Origin: Protonemura montana
Taxonomy: Eukaryota; Arthropoda; Insecta; Plecoptera; Nemouridae
NCBI GenBank assembly: GCA_947568835.1
Contig: OX387603.1
Location: 18,066,651-18,130,650 of the forward strand
Length of the DNA: 64,000 nt
Direction: 5' to 3'
A program made the translations under genes and the position numbers. Below the pieces are notes generated by a model. The model saw nothing but the letters and a program-made list of their open reading frames with translations. It was not told the origin of the DNA and did no database searches. Below are positions 1 to 12,984 of the stretch, in pieces; the first letter of the stretch is position 1, and each line of letters begins with the position of its first letter.

Positions 1-1793
1 GCGTCGCTTACCAACGTGCAGTTTCCCGCCAAATTCACTTCAACTTCAAGGTCAACGCCTCTTAGCGTCGCGTGCTGCCCGCAATGAGATGCAAGAAGGG
101 TGACAAACGCAGACCCGTCTCACCTTAACCGGCCACGTAATTGGGGCGGGGGGCGGGGGGGGGGGGGGACGTGGAGCGCCCAAAATCTGCATGTTCGCAC
201 ATGTTGTGTTTTCACGGGCATCCGGAATGACGAGACGGGTTTTTTTTTCTCTTCCTTTTTTGTGCAAGTGCACTTTTGGTTCAGGTTCGTAATTTTTTTT
301 TTGGAGAATGCAGTTTTACTTTTAAAAGTTTAACGATCCCTGAGTTAAAAATGTAAATTTTTCAATAACTAGATTTTATGTAGATTGACTGTTTTTGGCT
401 GCAAATCCACAGTCTATCAAGATGTTTCTTGTTAATTAACTCCAATGCCACGGTCAGCAAGTCATCGCCAGACGTAATGCATTACTTCATCAAACCATAA
501 TACTACTTAATGCAATTTTAAACCATATTATAAACGCAAAGTTATCACGATCGAAGTGTCACATTTCCTTATCCTACATTTTCTCAAGTTCAATGCCTGA
601 TATTAACCAATTAATAATTGCGCTCACAACAACAATAAAAAAATAACGTTAATTACATGACTTTCGTTGCATTTAACCAAAGAGAATGAAGCTTATTTGA
701 CATAATACCGAGGTCACATCCGTTTGGTTTGACCTAAGGCATGCAAAAAGTTGAAACCAGGTGTTGGCTCGTTTTTAACATGGACGATGTCGCTCAATGC
801 ACGGAAACAGCTAATTACTTATATAATAATTATAATAGGCACACGTGTGCCTTGCGAATAAAGTTCATATACGCGGGTTAGGACATGTTCGAAGCCGCGT
901 ATTTATGATGCTCTACGAATTGTCGGCAGACTCACTTAGGAAGGGGTGACGACGACGACGGGGTCAACTGCCTTTAGCGATTGACGACGATATTGTGTAG
1001 AATCGTTAACGGTGGAGGTGCCATATTCTCTGGAGTGGAAAGAAAAATACACTTGACAGTTGACTTTTCAGAAGGAAGTGTGTTATGGTCGAAACACAAT
1101 TTCTTACATGTTTGCCGTTTCTTCCGCATTTTCAAACGGCTGGCGAATAAATTACGTCCGGGTCAACTGTAATTTGATTGTAAAATATGACCTCAAGACA
1201 CTTTGTAGTAAAATTTCCAATATCTTTTGTTTTAATTAGTTTAAATATGGCCATCGAGTGATAAAATAATGGTTTTTAAAAATGTGTCTACCTAGATTTT
1301 ATTTTTGCTTGTAAGATAATTTTCTTACTACGCCGTAGCGTTTAAGTACAATAATTAAAACAAGTGTATACACTAAACATCACGACAAAAAAGCTCGTGT
1401 ACGTTGTGTCTGCGTCGAGAGTTTATTCTCGGAAATGAGATATATTTTTGTTTTTCATCTCAAGATATATATTTTTTTTGTGTCGACCAGTCGCGATAGC
1501 CGATCGCATAAGTGTGGGGCTTTTTATAAATCACTTACAAAACAACATCCAAAGTAGCATTGATCCAGTAATTATCGAGTTGTAGATAATTTTACTACGA
1601 TGCCTAATAATCACATGGTCGTTCTAAAGAGGGGGGGGGGGGGGGGGAGAGGGGCACGCCCTTTTGACACTTAAAGTAACCTTGAAAGTAACTACAGATC
1701 AATTTAACAGCTCCCTACTGCACAGGGTCATCAAGTTCTCGAAAGTCTTTATCACTAGATAAGTGAAATTATTACTTTTTACTCAATTTCTAG
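1..1793. other. AT-rich non-coding stretch with G-runs
   Basis: I recognise no gene here. The segment holds a very G-rich tract at about 143-168 (potential quadruplex, or a homopolymer assembly weak point), a short GAC trinucleotide run at about 948-960, and an uninterrupted run of 17 G at 1631-1647. The right end, 1763-1793, reads as a pyrimidine-rich intron end leading to the splice acceptor of the exon that follows. Confidence 0.5.
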
Positions 1794-1966
1794 AAGAACA
1801 TTGGCGCGTAGAAGCCGTCCATGACAAGAGAGAAACAAGACAGTGTCTATCATGGTGTAAAAAAATCTTAGACAAGGATAGTCAGTTGAAAAATGACGTA
1901 ACATTTATTTACGGTCAACGACCAAGGGATCTCTACTATGCTTTACTACAAGATATAACGAAGTAG
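1794..1966 (+). CDS. Probable terminal coding exon of an unidentified gene
   Basis: The exon is proposed because a textbook acceptor (a run of T and C ending in TTTCTAG at 1787-1793) is followed at once by an open frame that runs to TAG at 1964-1966. The visible peptide, about 57 residues, begins EHWRVEAVHDKRE and ends in PRDLYYALLQDITK. It is charged, mixed in composition and unlike a random AT-rich translation. There is no good upstream ATG, so this would be a last exon rather than a whole gene. The nearest AATAAA downstream is near 2600, which would give a long 3' untranslated region. I do not recognise the family and cannot place the upstream exons. A chance open frame after a chance acceptor remains possible. 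Confidence 0.35.
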
Positions 1967-4768
1967 TAAATAGTATAGGAGATAAGAAGACACGTCTGCG
2001 GAGAGGTGACTTCGGTGTGTGTGCCGGGGTGATGGTGGGGGGGGGGGGAGGTCTGCACGAGAACACGTATTCCAGTAGCTCCGGCAGAGACGAAAAAGAG
2101 TTTGTAACTTACAGCCAAAGTACAACCATGTCCAAAAATGTACATGCTACTACGTTCTTATTGTTGTCTTTCTGTCTGTTGCGCATATAGTTTTTTATGC
2201 CTTTTTTTTTTTTGGTTAGCTCGTGGATCTTTAGATCGAGCGCGGGCAATTGTCGATGCCCGTGACCTGGTTAAGCGGGATTCGATGAACTTCAATCGAT
2301 GGTACTCACAATAGATCGATGATATTAATATTGTATTTTTTTCCCTTTGTGAAATTGCTGGGCGGGTTTCAAACTGCCATTATTTTCAAATTATTTTTGG
2401 AATAAGATGGTACGATTACGTTGCATATAGATGCGTGGCGTTTTTTTTTTTTTCAACACACGTGACTTGAGATTTTGACCCAGCTGTCCAATTTCCTCAT
2501 ACGAATAATGGAACAGCTACTTGGAAAAGTGATCTTAATGGAAAACACGCAATTGAGTTTTCGCGAAGATTTTTCCTCCTACTTTGCTTCTTAGTGAAAA
2601 ATAAATACATTTAAACACTGGTTTGTTGTCATACACGCTGTATGTCAACTACGGTCTTCACGAAAGCACTAATTGTCTTGGCAAACACAGAATGCATCGC
2701 TTTTTAAACACTCTACTACAAGCATTTGAAAGTGAACCGTGGCTCTGTTCTTGCCCTATGCTAATGCTATGTGATATTGACCCCTGACTTTAAGCTGGAC
2801 ATGGGTCAGATCGTAAGCATGACCGATCAGTTTCAGGGGTGCTGCATTATTGGTCCATTTCCACAAAGAAACTGCAGACAATGGAATTGATTGTGTTTGC
2901 TGCGTGACAGAAATTAAAATCATGAGATGAAAAATGACGATAGTCTTCCAGGTTTGATTTTTGGTGAGATTTCTGCAGGTACTTTTAAGAAAACTGGAGC
3001 GAAGACGGCCCCAATTAACTCGCTGATGAAGCCTGTAAGGTTTCGCTGATTAAAGTAAAAACGAAACCAAGAGTTAGGATAGGAAACAATAATTTATTAC
3101 AATGTAGTTCCGGGGAATCGGTGATATCTTGGAGGACCGAAGTCAACTGACTCTCCTCGGGGTCGCAGCCCTTTAGGATCGTCTACGTACCTACCTGCCC
3201 CGGTGGAGGGACAGGTTACTAGCTGCACAAAATCACAGTCGGTGATTTGTTCCTAGTGGCCCTTGTGGTACCGTGACGATTTTGATACCCTAATCTTTGT
3301 GGTACCTTTTGGATTCCGATACACTGCCCCTAACTCTGACTGCAAAATAAGAATACCGTTTTGATGATCATTTTGAGTTCTTTTTTCTGCCAGTTAAGGA
3401 CACCTTTGCTGAAAAAAGTTTCCCACGTTCATCACTAGTAAACAAATCAATGATTTTTGTTTTCATCAAACTTTCTTAATTTGTGACTGTATCTGATAGA
3501 TTCAATTTCATAAAACAATTTGCTTCACTTCTAGTTGCTATAAACACATGTCACTGCGTTAACAATTGATGTCTAATTTGAATATGCATTAGATCGAATA
3601 TTGTTACGATACCATTTTATGTTATGAGTAATCATTTAGTCTTAGCCATGAGTCATTGATCCAGCGAGAGTCATGACTCGTGGGTCATAGGTTGCCTACC
3701 TTACCGTGAGATGTCACCTGGACACATGTCACGCATTAAAACACACGCGTGATTAATGCGTGTAACATCAGTTTGACACTCGAATCAAACGTGCGAGCCT
3801 CTGTACAACAATGGACCACGATACAAGTGGAAAATAAGACGGTGTAATTAGCTTGCATGGTTTCATTTTTAATGCCAGTTTACAAAGCACTTTTTTGTTT
3901 ATTTTTCTGCGCCGGACGCAGGGTGACGAGCGTTTTTATAGTTGGGCTTGTACAAGAAGATGAAAGTCGTTTGCTCTTGTATCGAAATCATTCGGCGTTA
4001 TTCTTGACATTGGAAATGCATGTTGCAGATCATCGATTGAATTGGCCATCAATCGTTTGTGATAACTCAAAAATAAATAAATAAACTAATTAAAATTGCT
4101 GTCAAAACTTTACGTCCTTTACGCTGCTTTCCTGGTATATATATTTTGATAAATGGCCAAATAATTACCACCAAAACGACAATGCTGGCCACTTGTCTAT
4201 TCACTGCCCACGGCTATGGTGCCAGTCTCGCTGCTAGCTACGTTTATCGTAAAGGGGTGATCTTTCCAAGAATTAGTGATTAGTATTCGCGATCAAATCT
4301 GACCACTAACGCTGGGTGGAGGCGGTGGTGAGTGGCCATCATTTGAACATTCGAGCTGCAAAAACTGTCAGCCTTTGAGTTGAACGCAAAGGAGACGGGA
4401 GGTGGTATTGGCACAAGTACCGCAAATGTTAAGATGCTAAGATTCAACGTCAACAAACTTGGACATGATCGTACGAAACCATTTCCTTTGTGTGATTTTC
4501 TTAGCTACGCTGCAATTGTCAATTCTTTATGTGCCTTGAAAAATTAACCACCTTAAAAACCATTTTATTATGGTTTCACATCTTGTTTGCATCACGACAA
4601 TATTCGTAAGAAAAGCATAATTTGAATTGAAATGACATACAAAAACAAGGGTACGCACAAAAAGCGGATACGATTTTCCCCTCAATAAAGCTAGCATGCA
4701 TCGTCAGATGACATCAATTACAAACTGAAGAAACGAATGAGGAATACACGTTTTTTTTTTTCAGAAAA
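1967..4768. other. Spacer with no recognisable gene
   Basis: This is AT-rich DNA with a G12 run at about 2037-2048 and several T-runs. An AATAAA near 2600 could serve as the poly(A) signal of the preceding exon. I see no domain, RNA gene or mobile element. Confidence 0.45.
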
Positions 4769-5235
4769 TTGAGCCATAATTTGAAAATGCCAGTGCAATC
4801 ATCGTATTATCAACACCTGTATAGATTTCCATGGAAAATCAACTTCGTGCTCAATCTCTATTATACCTCGCGTACTATAATACATCCCGAGCTACCAGCT
4901 ATAATGTCTGCAGGGAAAACAAGACAAAACGAAGACAATTATTCTCGATACACAATAAAACAAGTAGCTGTTACACTGGTGTACAAACTAAACATGACAA
5001 TTGCAGCTCCCTCTACCAGCTACCACGGGCTGGTTCATATGGCTGCAGCACCATCCGTGTGCAGTGTGCGTTGTCCAGCGTCGAGCCAGCGCCGAGAGAA
5101 GCGAAGGCATCGGCCCGTTGGCGCCATTCTCACAAGGACTACCAGTCCACTACCCCAGCGCCTAGAGCAAAGCAACTGATAATTACTTCCTTCAAGACAT
5201 CGAAAACCCGTCTCCAGCCACTTCGTAGAGAGTGA
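4769..5235 (+). other. Open, locally GC-richer stretch; coding status unknown
   Basis: Two overlapping + strand frames stay open for 136 codons (4769-5179) and 134 codons (4831-5235). The part from about 5000 to 5170 is clearly GC-richer than the surroundings. Neither translation resembles a family I know. Neither has a signal peptide, membrane segment or regular repeat. Two frames open at once argues that base composition, not selection, keeps stops out, although a coding exon on either strand cannot be excluded. I list it so that the stretch is not lost. Confidence 0.15.
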
Positions 5236-5345
5236 AAAACAAAACAAATAAAGAACCTAGATAGAAAAGAATAAAAAAAAGGGGCAAAACAGAATAAGAA
5301 GAGAAGTATATAATATAAGCGAAGATATAGAAGAGGTCAACTAAC
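5236..5345. repeat. Purine-rich tract
   Basis: About 100 bases on the + strand are almost entirely A and G, with A-runs and GAAGA/AGAAG motifs. It is a low-complexity tract, potentially prone to triplex formation. No function is evident. Confidence 0.5.
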
Positions 5346-5402
5346 TTCGTGCAACTCCTCCCACTTGAGGCCAAGGCGTGAAACTGAAAAACAACAGGCA
5401 TC

Positions 5403-5459
5403 TTCTTGGCCGTACCAGCAGCACCAGCAGAACCAGCAGCACCAGCAGCAGCAGCAGCA
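5403..5459. repeat. Imperfect AGC trinucleotide microsatellite
   Basis: Units of CAG, interspersed with CAC and AAC, run for nearly 60 bases. They translate as a Ser/Thr/Arg tract on the + strand and an Ala/Gly tract on the - strand. Either could be mistaken for a coding low-complexity region, but neither lies in a convincing gene. Confidence 0.7.
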
Positions 5460-5639
5460 TCTTGGCTAGCCGGGGTGATGCCATGGTTGGGACAGGTTTT
5501 TCTGATTATGCTTGTGTTAGGGGCCATCCAACTCGATTGCCGGTGGGGGACTGCAGGGGAGGGGCAAAGGGGGTAAAGGGGCCATTTAAGTTATTATTGC
5601 AACCACACGATCAGGACGACGGTGCTGTGTTATAAAAGA

Positions 5640-7100
5640 ACGAACACAGTAGCACTGGCTAATATTGTAATCCAATAACGTCTTTTTGGCCCCTAGCACA
5701 ACATGGCCGTGCGAATTGGCGTTTGGCTGGTCTCGGAGATCGTACCTGCTAGCGACATGGCTAATTCTTTATGGTACCTTGCAGACTTGTTGGCTGATTT
5801 ACTGTATTCAAATTCAAATTAAGTCTACCTATATGTGCCATGCCAACTGAGATAGAATGGAGGCCCGGTAGTTCGTATGGGACTTGCTTTAATTTTAATG
5901 AACACTCGTGTGTTGAGCTTACTAAGTTACTGTTTTGTTGTTGTTGCGGTGAGTTTTTTTTCGTCGAATTTTTTTTTCGGGACGTCTCGTGCGTTGAGGT
6001 CTCTGGTATCGTGTGTGTGTTTGAATAGTTTGCTGGTTTTATTTATAACCGAAGTGGAAGGATTTGGCGCGCCCAACGAATTGAAGATATGCTGTCATTC
6101 AATTAAATCGTTTTTTTGTAGCGAAATGAAAAGTTTGCTTTATTAAGAAACCACTCGTTTAACGTTTGACCAAACCAACAGGTAGATTTAGAATTCTGAA
6201 ATCTGTTAATTATTTAACACGGTCGCATGAGAGCGTGGCGTGTGTCGTGATCAAATTAAAGATCTGTTTAGTCAGTGACCGAAAGTCTGTCAAAGCCTAA
6301 CTCACGCTCGGTTTGTTTTTCTTGTCACTCCACTCCAGCTCGACTGCTGCCCACGTGATCGACTCGACGCGGGCTAAAATTAGACGGGAGTCGCCGCGTA
6401 GCTTGTATTCTGGCTGGAGACCAATTAAAACATGACAGAGTATTCGTAATTCGTGCAGAAATCTAGAAGACAAGACATACACACGTGATGTGATGTCAAA
6501 CAAGGTGGCTGTTGACACGAAACGCCGCATTCATTTTTATAGCGGCTTCTTCATATTTAGTGGATTTTCAACTTGAGATACTTTCGACATGTTTTCATGG
6601 GTTTCTCTTGAGAAAGGCGATGGAGTGGTGAAAAATGGAAAATGAGTGATTTTGGTCACCAAACATCGAACAATCAAGAAAATCACAGCCCACTCGATTA
6701 TGCTTTTTTCACGGTTTAAATTCCTTGTACCCTTAATCTGAGGATTAAAAATACGAGCTTTTCTGTGCAGCATTTTCAAACACATTCAAGATCCAGATTA
6801 CAATCTTCGGTGCCAGCTGTGATGTGTCTTAATATTTTTGGGAAACACCCTCTAAGAATTAACTGTTTTTCAACACCCTCCAACCCCTTAATCACGAGCT
6901 GATGCAGTTTTACGTAAAATAACAGCAAATTCTCCACAATTTTGCCCCACGTGCAAGTCTACAGCGCACGGATTCTAAAACTCCCCGCGGATCACCTTTT
7001 TTATATCATCTCCAGACAAGATAGTTTGGTCGAACTCTACCATGCAGGTGTTCTGTGTGGACCTCTCCCTATGGCAGCATAATCTTGAGTGATGTTGCTT
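5640..7100. other. Spacer with no recognisable gene
   Basis: I see AT-rich sequence with short open frames on both strands (up to about 89 codons) and no family resemblance, RNA gene or mobile element. Confidence 0.4.
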
Positions 7101-7109
7101 TGCCCAAGG

Positions 7110-7215
7110 TCGACCATCTCATGAGTAGCCGTCCTTGGACGCGCCAGCCGGGGTTTGATCCCGATCCCCTGGGTTCGATCCCTGGTGCCGGCCACAAGCG
7201 TACGGTCTCCGCGAA
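7110..7215 (+). repeat. tRNA-like SINE remnant (box B motif)
   Basis: A GC-rich island in AT-rich DNA contains GGGTTCGATCCCTGG at about 7170-7184, which matches the Pol III box B / T-arm pattern. It is preceded by a second T-arm-like motif, GGGGTTTGATCCC, and followed by GTGCCGGCC, like a tRNA 3' end. No clean box A at the right spacing and no full cloverleaf could be traced, so this is a SINE head or tRNA relic, not a functional tRNA gene. Confidence 0.3.
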
Positions 7216-7823
7216 CGTGGAGCAGAGCTCTCTTCGTGACGCTAGGATCGCCATGCTTATATCAGCAATCGTCCAGGATCAAAAGCAAAACCAGTAGCCA
7301 TTTGTCTTAGATGAGAGCACAAAGCAATCAGACACGTGACACAAGTAAAAAAAAATACACTTTGTGTTCGAATTGAAAATAAAAGACTTACGAAAAGAAA
7401 AAGCATTCGAGATTGAAGAGCTCGTGGCGTGGTTGATTTCGTTTTTTTCTTATTGTAGCTTCATGTTCAGGTTATCGGTTTTATTATTATATTACACGAA
7501 TTGTAAAAAAAGGTTTCAGCAGTTTGCTTTTAAAAATGCATCTTTGTTGTGCGTCTGTGTGTGCTTTTGCCTTTTATCTGGTCGTTGCATCGGTGCTTAG
7601 AAGTGCACTTGCAGTTGCAACTTGCAATAAAGGTGACGCCATCGCTGCAGTTGAACAACGCGCTGCCTGGCTGAAGAAGATTGGTTAACATGCTTACAAC
7701 ATCCGAATAGATTCGACCCTTTTTTTGAAACCATAGTTATTAATCGCAGTACTGTCACAAATCGAATAGAAATTACTAGTTCCTTTTACGCGTTGTATTG
7801 GGTTCCTCTCTAGCGCATCGTAA
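7216..7823. other. Spacer with no recognisable gene
   Basis: AT-rich sequence in which only short frames without family resemblance are seen. Confidence 0.4.
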
Positions 7824-8288
7824 ATGCCAAGGGGTAAAGCGTTTGACCCAGCATTCAATGTCTTCTCCACTGACATCACTCAATTTATCGTCTCTAGTGT
7901 TATATATTCTTTGAAAATGAAGAAAATCAAATTCTCAAGCTCGAGCTCATCAAAATTGGCTATAAACCCTTTTTATTTGATTGTCCGAGATCGATTCCGG
8001 TTTCTGTCTCCCGTCCCATTGTCCGACTACACATCTGGCCCCTCGTCCTCAATCAGTGCCATTTGTTGCCAACGCCGTCAAGCCAAGAAAACCAGAAGAA
8101 TTACGAGCGAACCCATAAACTATATCAGGAACAGAGATCTTATAGATATTTTAGCCAATTCCCATGATAATTTCTTTCGTCAAAGATTGAAACATATTTT
8201 TCCCACCTGGTTAAATACTGTCCCCAATTTGTTGTCGCTTTGTTATTATCATTTAAATATTTTCATAATCTTATTCATTTCGGAATGA
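7824..8288 (+). CDS. Uncharacterised 154-codon open frame
   Basis: An ATG at 7824 opens a frame that stays open for 154 codons in AT-rich DNA, longer than expected for most chance frames here. The predicted product is basic, has a Ser run at residues 38-43, and has a hydrophobic C-terminal stretch (about 135-152) that could be a single membrane segment ending at the stop. No domain or catalytic motif is recognised and no splice signals clearly frame it. Codon use does not stand out. It could be a lineage-specific small gene, a decayed repeat, or chance. A reader should treat it as a candidate only. Confidence 0.15.
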   Translation: MPRGKAFDPAFNVFSTDITQFIVSSVIYSLKMKKIKFSSSSSSKLAINPFYLIVRDRFRFLSPVPLSDYTSGPSSSISAICCQRRQAKKTRRITSEPINYIRNRDLIDILANSHDNFFRQRLKHIFPTWLNTVPNLLSLCYYHLNIFIILFISE

Positions 8289-11200
8289 TTCAGAAAGAAC
8301 GAGACATGCCATGCACTGCACGGGTGACGAGTGCATGGCCGATCGGGTGGGGCAGCGAGCAAATGTAATCTGGCCATCTATCTACATTACGGTCACTTCA
8401 TGACCACATCTGTGACCGGAGAATGTCCATCGTAAAATTTATGAAACTTTGAAAATATCATGATGAAAAGGTTCGTCCAAGCTTATGAAACAATTGTGAA
8501 ATGATTCGAGGTAAATTGCCGTCCAGTAAATGTTCGCTACAGACAAAGAATGAATATGTGGCTATATATTTTACATCTGTGATGTCCAAGGGTGACTAAA
8601 GTGAGGGGTTACATTTTTTTGGTGGGGCGGGGGGAGTAAGGCTATGGAAGTATCAATTGCTTCTTTATATTAATATTTAAAAAAATCAGTCTGGCTGAAA
8701 AAAATATTGTGAGAAAAATTGTCTTTCCAGTAAGCAATATTTGCTCTGAAATCTCATCTTGCCTCTTGGTTTCTCGATGAAATGACCGTAGTACCCGCGG
8801 TAACATAAAAAAGCAGATTTTTTAAGCTCTGTCAAGCTTTCTGAGCACCTGCATAGCTAACAAAAGTTAAATCTACCATTGAATCTCATATGCTTGATAG
8901 TATATTTATTTAAAAAATTGGCAACGAAAATTACCTTTTTAGAAAATATTTCTAGAAAATATCTATACCACGCGAAAACAATACTTCGAATATTTAGATA
9001 TCTTCAATTTCCAGGACCTCCACTGCACGTTACATGCGTACTCCAGTTTATTTCCAAATTCAATTAAAAATCACGACATTGTCACCCCTGAGAGTAGAAT
9101 CAACCCTTTTCACGGGTGCACAACATCTACCCTCCCTATATAGCTCAATTCCGGTCATCTTCAGTCCAGTGATAATGATACTGTGTCAAATTATTTCTAC
9201 CCCTCTTTTCAAAATTTACTGGCCAACCCCTTAACGTATCCGGTCCAGCATTGCTGTAATGGCCAATAGCATTGGTCTCACTTCTTCCAGTTGAGTGGAG
9301 CAGAGCTTAACTGGACCAAATATAGGAGGGGGATTTTAACTATAGACGATGCCTATAAAGTACAAATGTAATCAGGGGACCTAATCAAGCTAGCCACGAA
9401 GACGAGCTAGTTGCTCTGATTTAATTTAAAGTGACGGTCAGATGAAATCTTAATCTTACCAAAGATCTGGTCCATAAGCCATAAAGTTGAACGCTTCACT
9501 GCGACTCTAACTTGATCTTCAGATATTAAGATGGGAATTGAAACATTTTGTAGAGATTGACGAGCAATTGAATTTGTGATGATGTCGGTTAGAGATTTCC
9601 TCGTTTGCAACGTTCGTTTGCTGAAAAGAACCTAAATGTTTTGTTCGTTTCAAAACGGTTTTTGGTCTAGCATGTTAGTGTGTTCGGTTACTGATGAAGT
9701 TTTCATATTTAAAAAAAATCTCTTATGGACGTTGGAAAAATTGATTTCAGAGATGAACCTCGATTTGATTAAATCAACAAAGAACCTAAGGTCAAACACG
9801 ATAGCACAATTTTAATAATTTTATAACACAAACTAGATTGTTAAAAAAAGCATTCAAATTTTCCACACAAAAACACTGTTTACTTCTAGTCTTGAATCGT
9901 GCTACCGTGCTCATAATTATTGATTAGCATATTTTATTATTGATTTTGTGCTCGTTCCACACAACGTTTACCCTCGTAATCGATTATTAGTCGAGTGTTT
10001 GATTTAAATATCAATATTAGTTTCTAATTGTAATATTATAGCTGGGACACATAATAGCCCACCTGTGGCTATAGAAACGTTGGGTTGATGGAAGGTTAGG
10101 TTTGGTTTGGACCGAAGTAGGCTTGGGGCGCCCACCACCACGGGATAATCGGAGGGCCCCAGGGATCCGAAGAAGGTAGACACTTTCAAAAAACATGCGC
10201 TCCACCATTACCTCTACCTAGGTTGATTTTGCACGTTACGTTATTGTACTAGTCGGTTGGTAATATTGTTTTCACCAAAATCAGACGACATTGCTACTCA
10301 AAATATATTTTATAAATATTGACTGCTCAAACAAAATGTGCAAAAAGAAACTTGATTTAGATTTAAGATTACGCTACCTTTCTAGCTACGCTTTATCTCC
10401 AGTAGATATTCTTATTTTGAGACACCTTTTCAGACAAGCTTTAGTTCGTTACGTGTTAAAACGGGGGCAGTGCCTTTCAACACGGTTCTGCAGTCAGAGA
10501 GAGAAGAGGCTGCTGGACCAAGGCAAAGATTCTGGTAGACTCTCTGGCGAGTCGACGAGATGCAGTTTATTGCTCCCATTTCAATGCCAAGAGGCGTATG
10601 TTTTCACACCAAGTGCATTGCACAGAAACCGAGTGCAAATCATGCAATATCTCTTGAAAATTCACCATTACACTTGGGTATGAAACACCTTATTCTGGCA
10701 TGAATTATATGTCTGTACAAGGCTGATATAGTTTAGTTTAATTTAGAACACTACCTTTTTTAAGTGGTTGCAGTGGGATTTGCCGAATTGACAATCCGAA
10801 ACCTCAACAGCATGTTTTCATAACTGTCATCTATTCGAAAACTCGACCCCTAAAAAAACCTGAGACCCAACCTCATCCCACTACCTAGTCAACACACGTG
10901 TAAACGCGTGAAAAATTGACAAAACCAAAGAAAATCCAGCACGTTTTCCGACTGGGTAGTGCACGACACAAAAAACTCCATCATCAGCTGGAGCAGGTTT
11001 CCCCTGGTTTTTTACGCTACTCGTAGTACTACAAATACTGCTACGGCGTAGTACGATGCTCGACGCGTGGAGGGGCAAGGGGATGGTAATAGTGATCTTC
11101 GGGACATGGAGGAGGGGGGCGGGAGGGGGGCGGGGAGTGAGAGTATGGTACTGATCTTAGAATAGACCAGGGATATCCAAGTTGTCATGATTTTGATCAC

Positions 11201-12984
11201 GTGTTCAAGTTATCTTGCAAACAATAAGTCGATACGTTGATATTCACTTATTTTTGATTGGAAGTTATCAAAAATAATCCTGCCAATCGATTTCAAGTAT
11301 CTTTGAAATTCAACTAGTCCATATCTTATTTCTTTTTATTCCCATTCTGATATTTGTTATGTTTTCGATGAGTCTGTAAAATTTTCGAAATCGCCCGTCT
11401 CTCACCCCTGGTTTCGACGCTAGACCAGCTAGACATGTTTTGTCCGAATAGAGAATCAGCCCTGAAGCTATAAAATCCCCAAACAGAGATCACAGTGTTG
11501 CATTGAAGATGATGATAATAATATGGTGGCGTCATCGTATTCATGTCTTCTGGATAAGGTTTAAGGTCAGCTCGAGTTTTACCACTTCGAACTTTTAGGA
11601 TTCAATGCTTTCGCTTCGGAGCACCTTAACCTCAACGTCTCGTTAGAGACGCTAAACAACGCTTACGAAGGCCAGTACAATTTTAAGGCAATCATTTATA
11701 TTATTACCCGTTTTGAATCCTACTTCTATCTCTTCGGGGGGTGTCGAATGTTTATAATTACTGCCACACAGATTTTAGGTCGACAAATTGGGGACTTTGG
11801 TCTTGGACATGCTCTTTCACTTGGTGAGTTTGCCGAGCATTTTAATATATGCAAGTTTTGAAGTAGCACGCCTAAATTTATTTCACACCTATAATTATAA
11901 AATTTAGAACACAATAAAGAAAAGTGTAGGTACGCTAAACTGAGAAGAACAAATCAACAGCGAGCTAATGAAAAAACGGAGACGTTGAAATTCAAAACTG
12001 TTCCATTTTCTATTGTACAAACGTCTTTATAAAGCTGAAACAAACTGTCATATGCAAATATATACTCAATGAGTGATTTTAAGTTTTTAAAATACAAGCA
12101 CATGCTATTAATCAAACATTTTTATCAAATCATATGCAAACTTGTGTATCAATCACATAAATGCATATAATACTTCTTCACTCTTTCGCTTGAAGTGCCT
12201 TTGTGTACGAAGCATCTCAGCAGTAACCGAGCCAGTAGCTGTTGCATTTCAATGAGACATCTGAAGGCTCACCAACTGGTGAATCAATCAGCTTTCAATC
12301 GCGTTCATGATTCGATTATCTCTTAGCTTGATCTGCAAAATCAAAATCATCAAAGGAAAATCATTTGCAGAGGCAGACACAATATCTTGTCGTGTAATAT
12401 TTGTGCAGACCTTATCAGATTCTATGTGCTTAGTAAACTGAAAACAAGATTGCATGTGGTTTACATACAAGTGCATGGTTGCTACAATGCTAAAATGTAA
12501 TTGACCAGCTCAATCATAATCAGAGCTCATTTTCCTTTCTCACATTCTAGATAAGAGAGGATAATGAGGATAAACGTGTAAGATGATACAAGTGTTTTGT
12601 AGAAATATGCAAAAACTGTTCCATTTTCACTCTTTGAAACCGCAAGTTGTTTTTCTTCATTACAGCAGATTTGCAAGCGTACACAATTGCATCTCTAGTT
12701 TCATCCATGAATAATGATCCATGATCCATGAATCACTGTTAGGATTCAGAATAGAAAACTGGAGCGGTTATTGTTTGGAACTATTATGAAACTCCCTCAT
12801 CGCTTGTATTGAACATAGTTAATTCTGGAATCAAACATATCAAACCATCACCCTCAAGAGCCAGTTGTCACGCATGCGAACTGAAAATTAAGCCATAAAG
12901 ATGTAGATTCCATATTAAACTTTAATCAGCCACTTTAAAAAAAGAAGTCAAGTGATCATCTAGATCCGGAAGTGTTAAGAGTAT
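8289..12984. other. Spacer with a G-quadruplex motif
   Basis: No gene is recognised. A 130-codon frame at 10291-10683 (+) has no family resemblance. A GC-richer patch at about 10040-10210 includes the 21-base motif at 10058-10078 that recurs in reverse orientation at 17263-17283. A dense G tract lies at 11114-11135. Confidence 0.4.
11114..11135 (+). other. G-quadruplex-forming motif
   Basis: Four G-runs of at least three bases, separated by single bases, occur within 22 bases (GGGGGG-C-GGG-A-GGGGGG-C-GGGG). This satisfies the classical G4 pattern on the + strand. It is isolated in AT-rich sequence, with no adjacent gene to assign it to. Confidence 0.6.

Noticed and set aside
5192-5527. 111-codon - strand frame with an Ala/Gly tract
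   Set aside because: The tract is the AGC microsatellite read in another frame, and the rest follows a purine-rich tract; no independent support.
7055-7297. 80-codon open frames on both strands
   Set aside because: They cover the tRNA-like GC island, so open frames are expected from composition.
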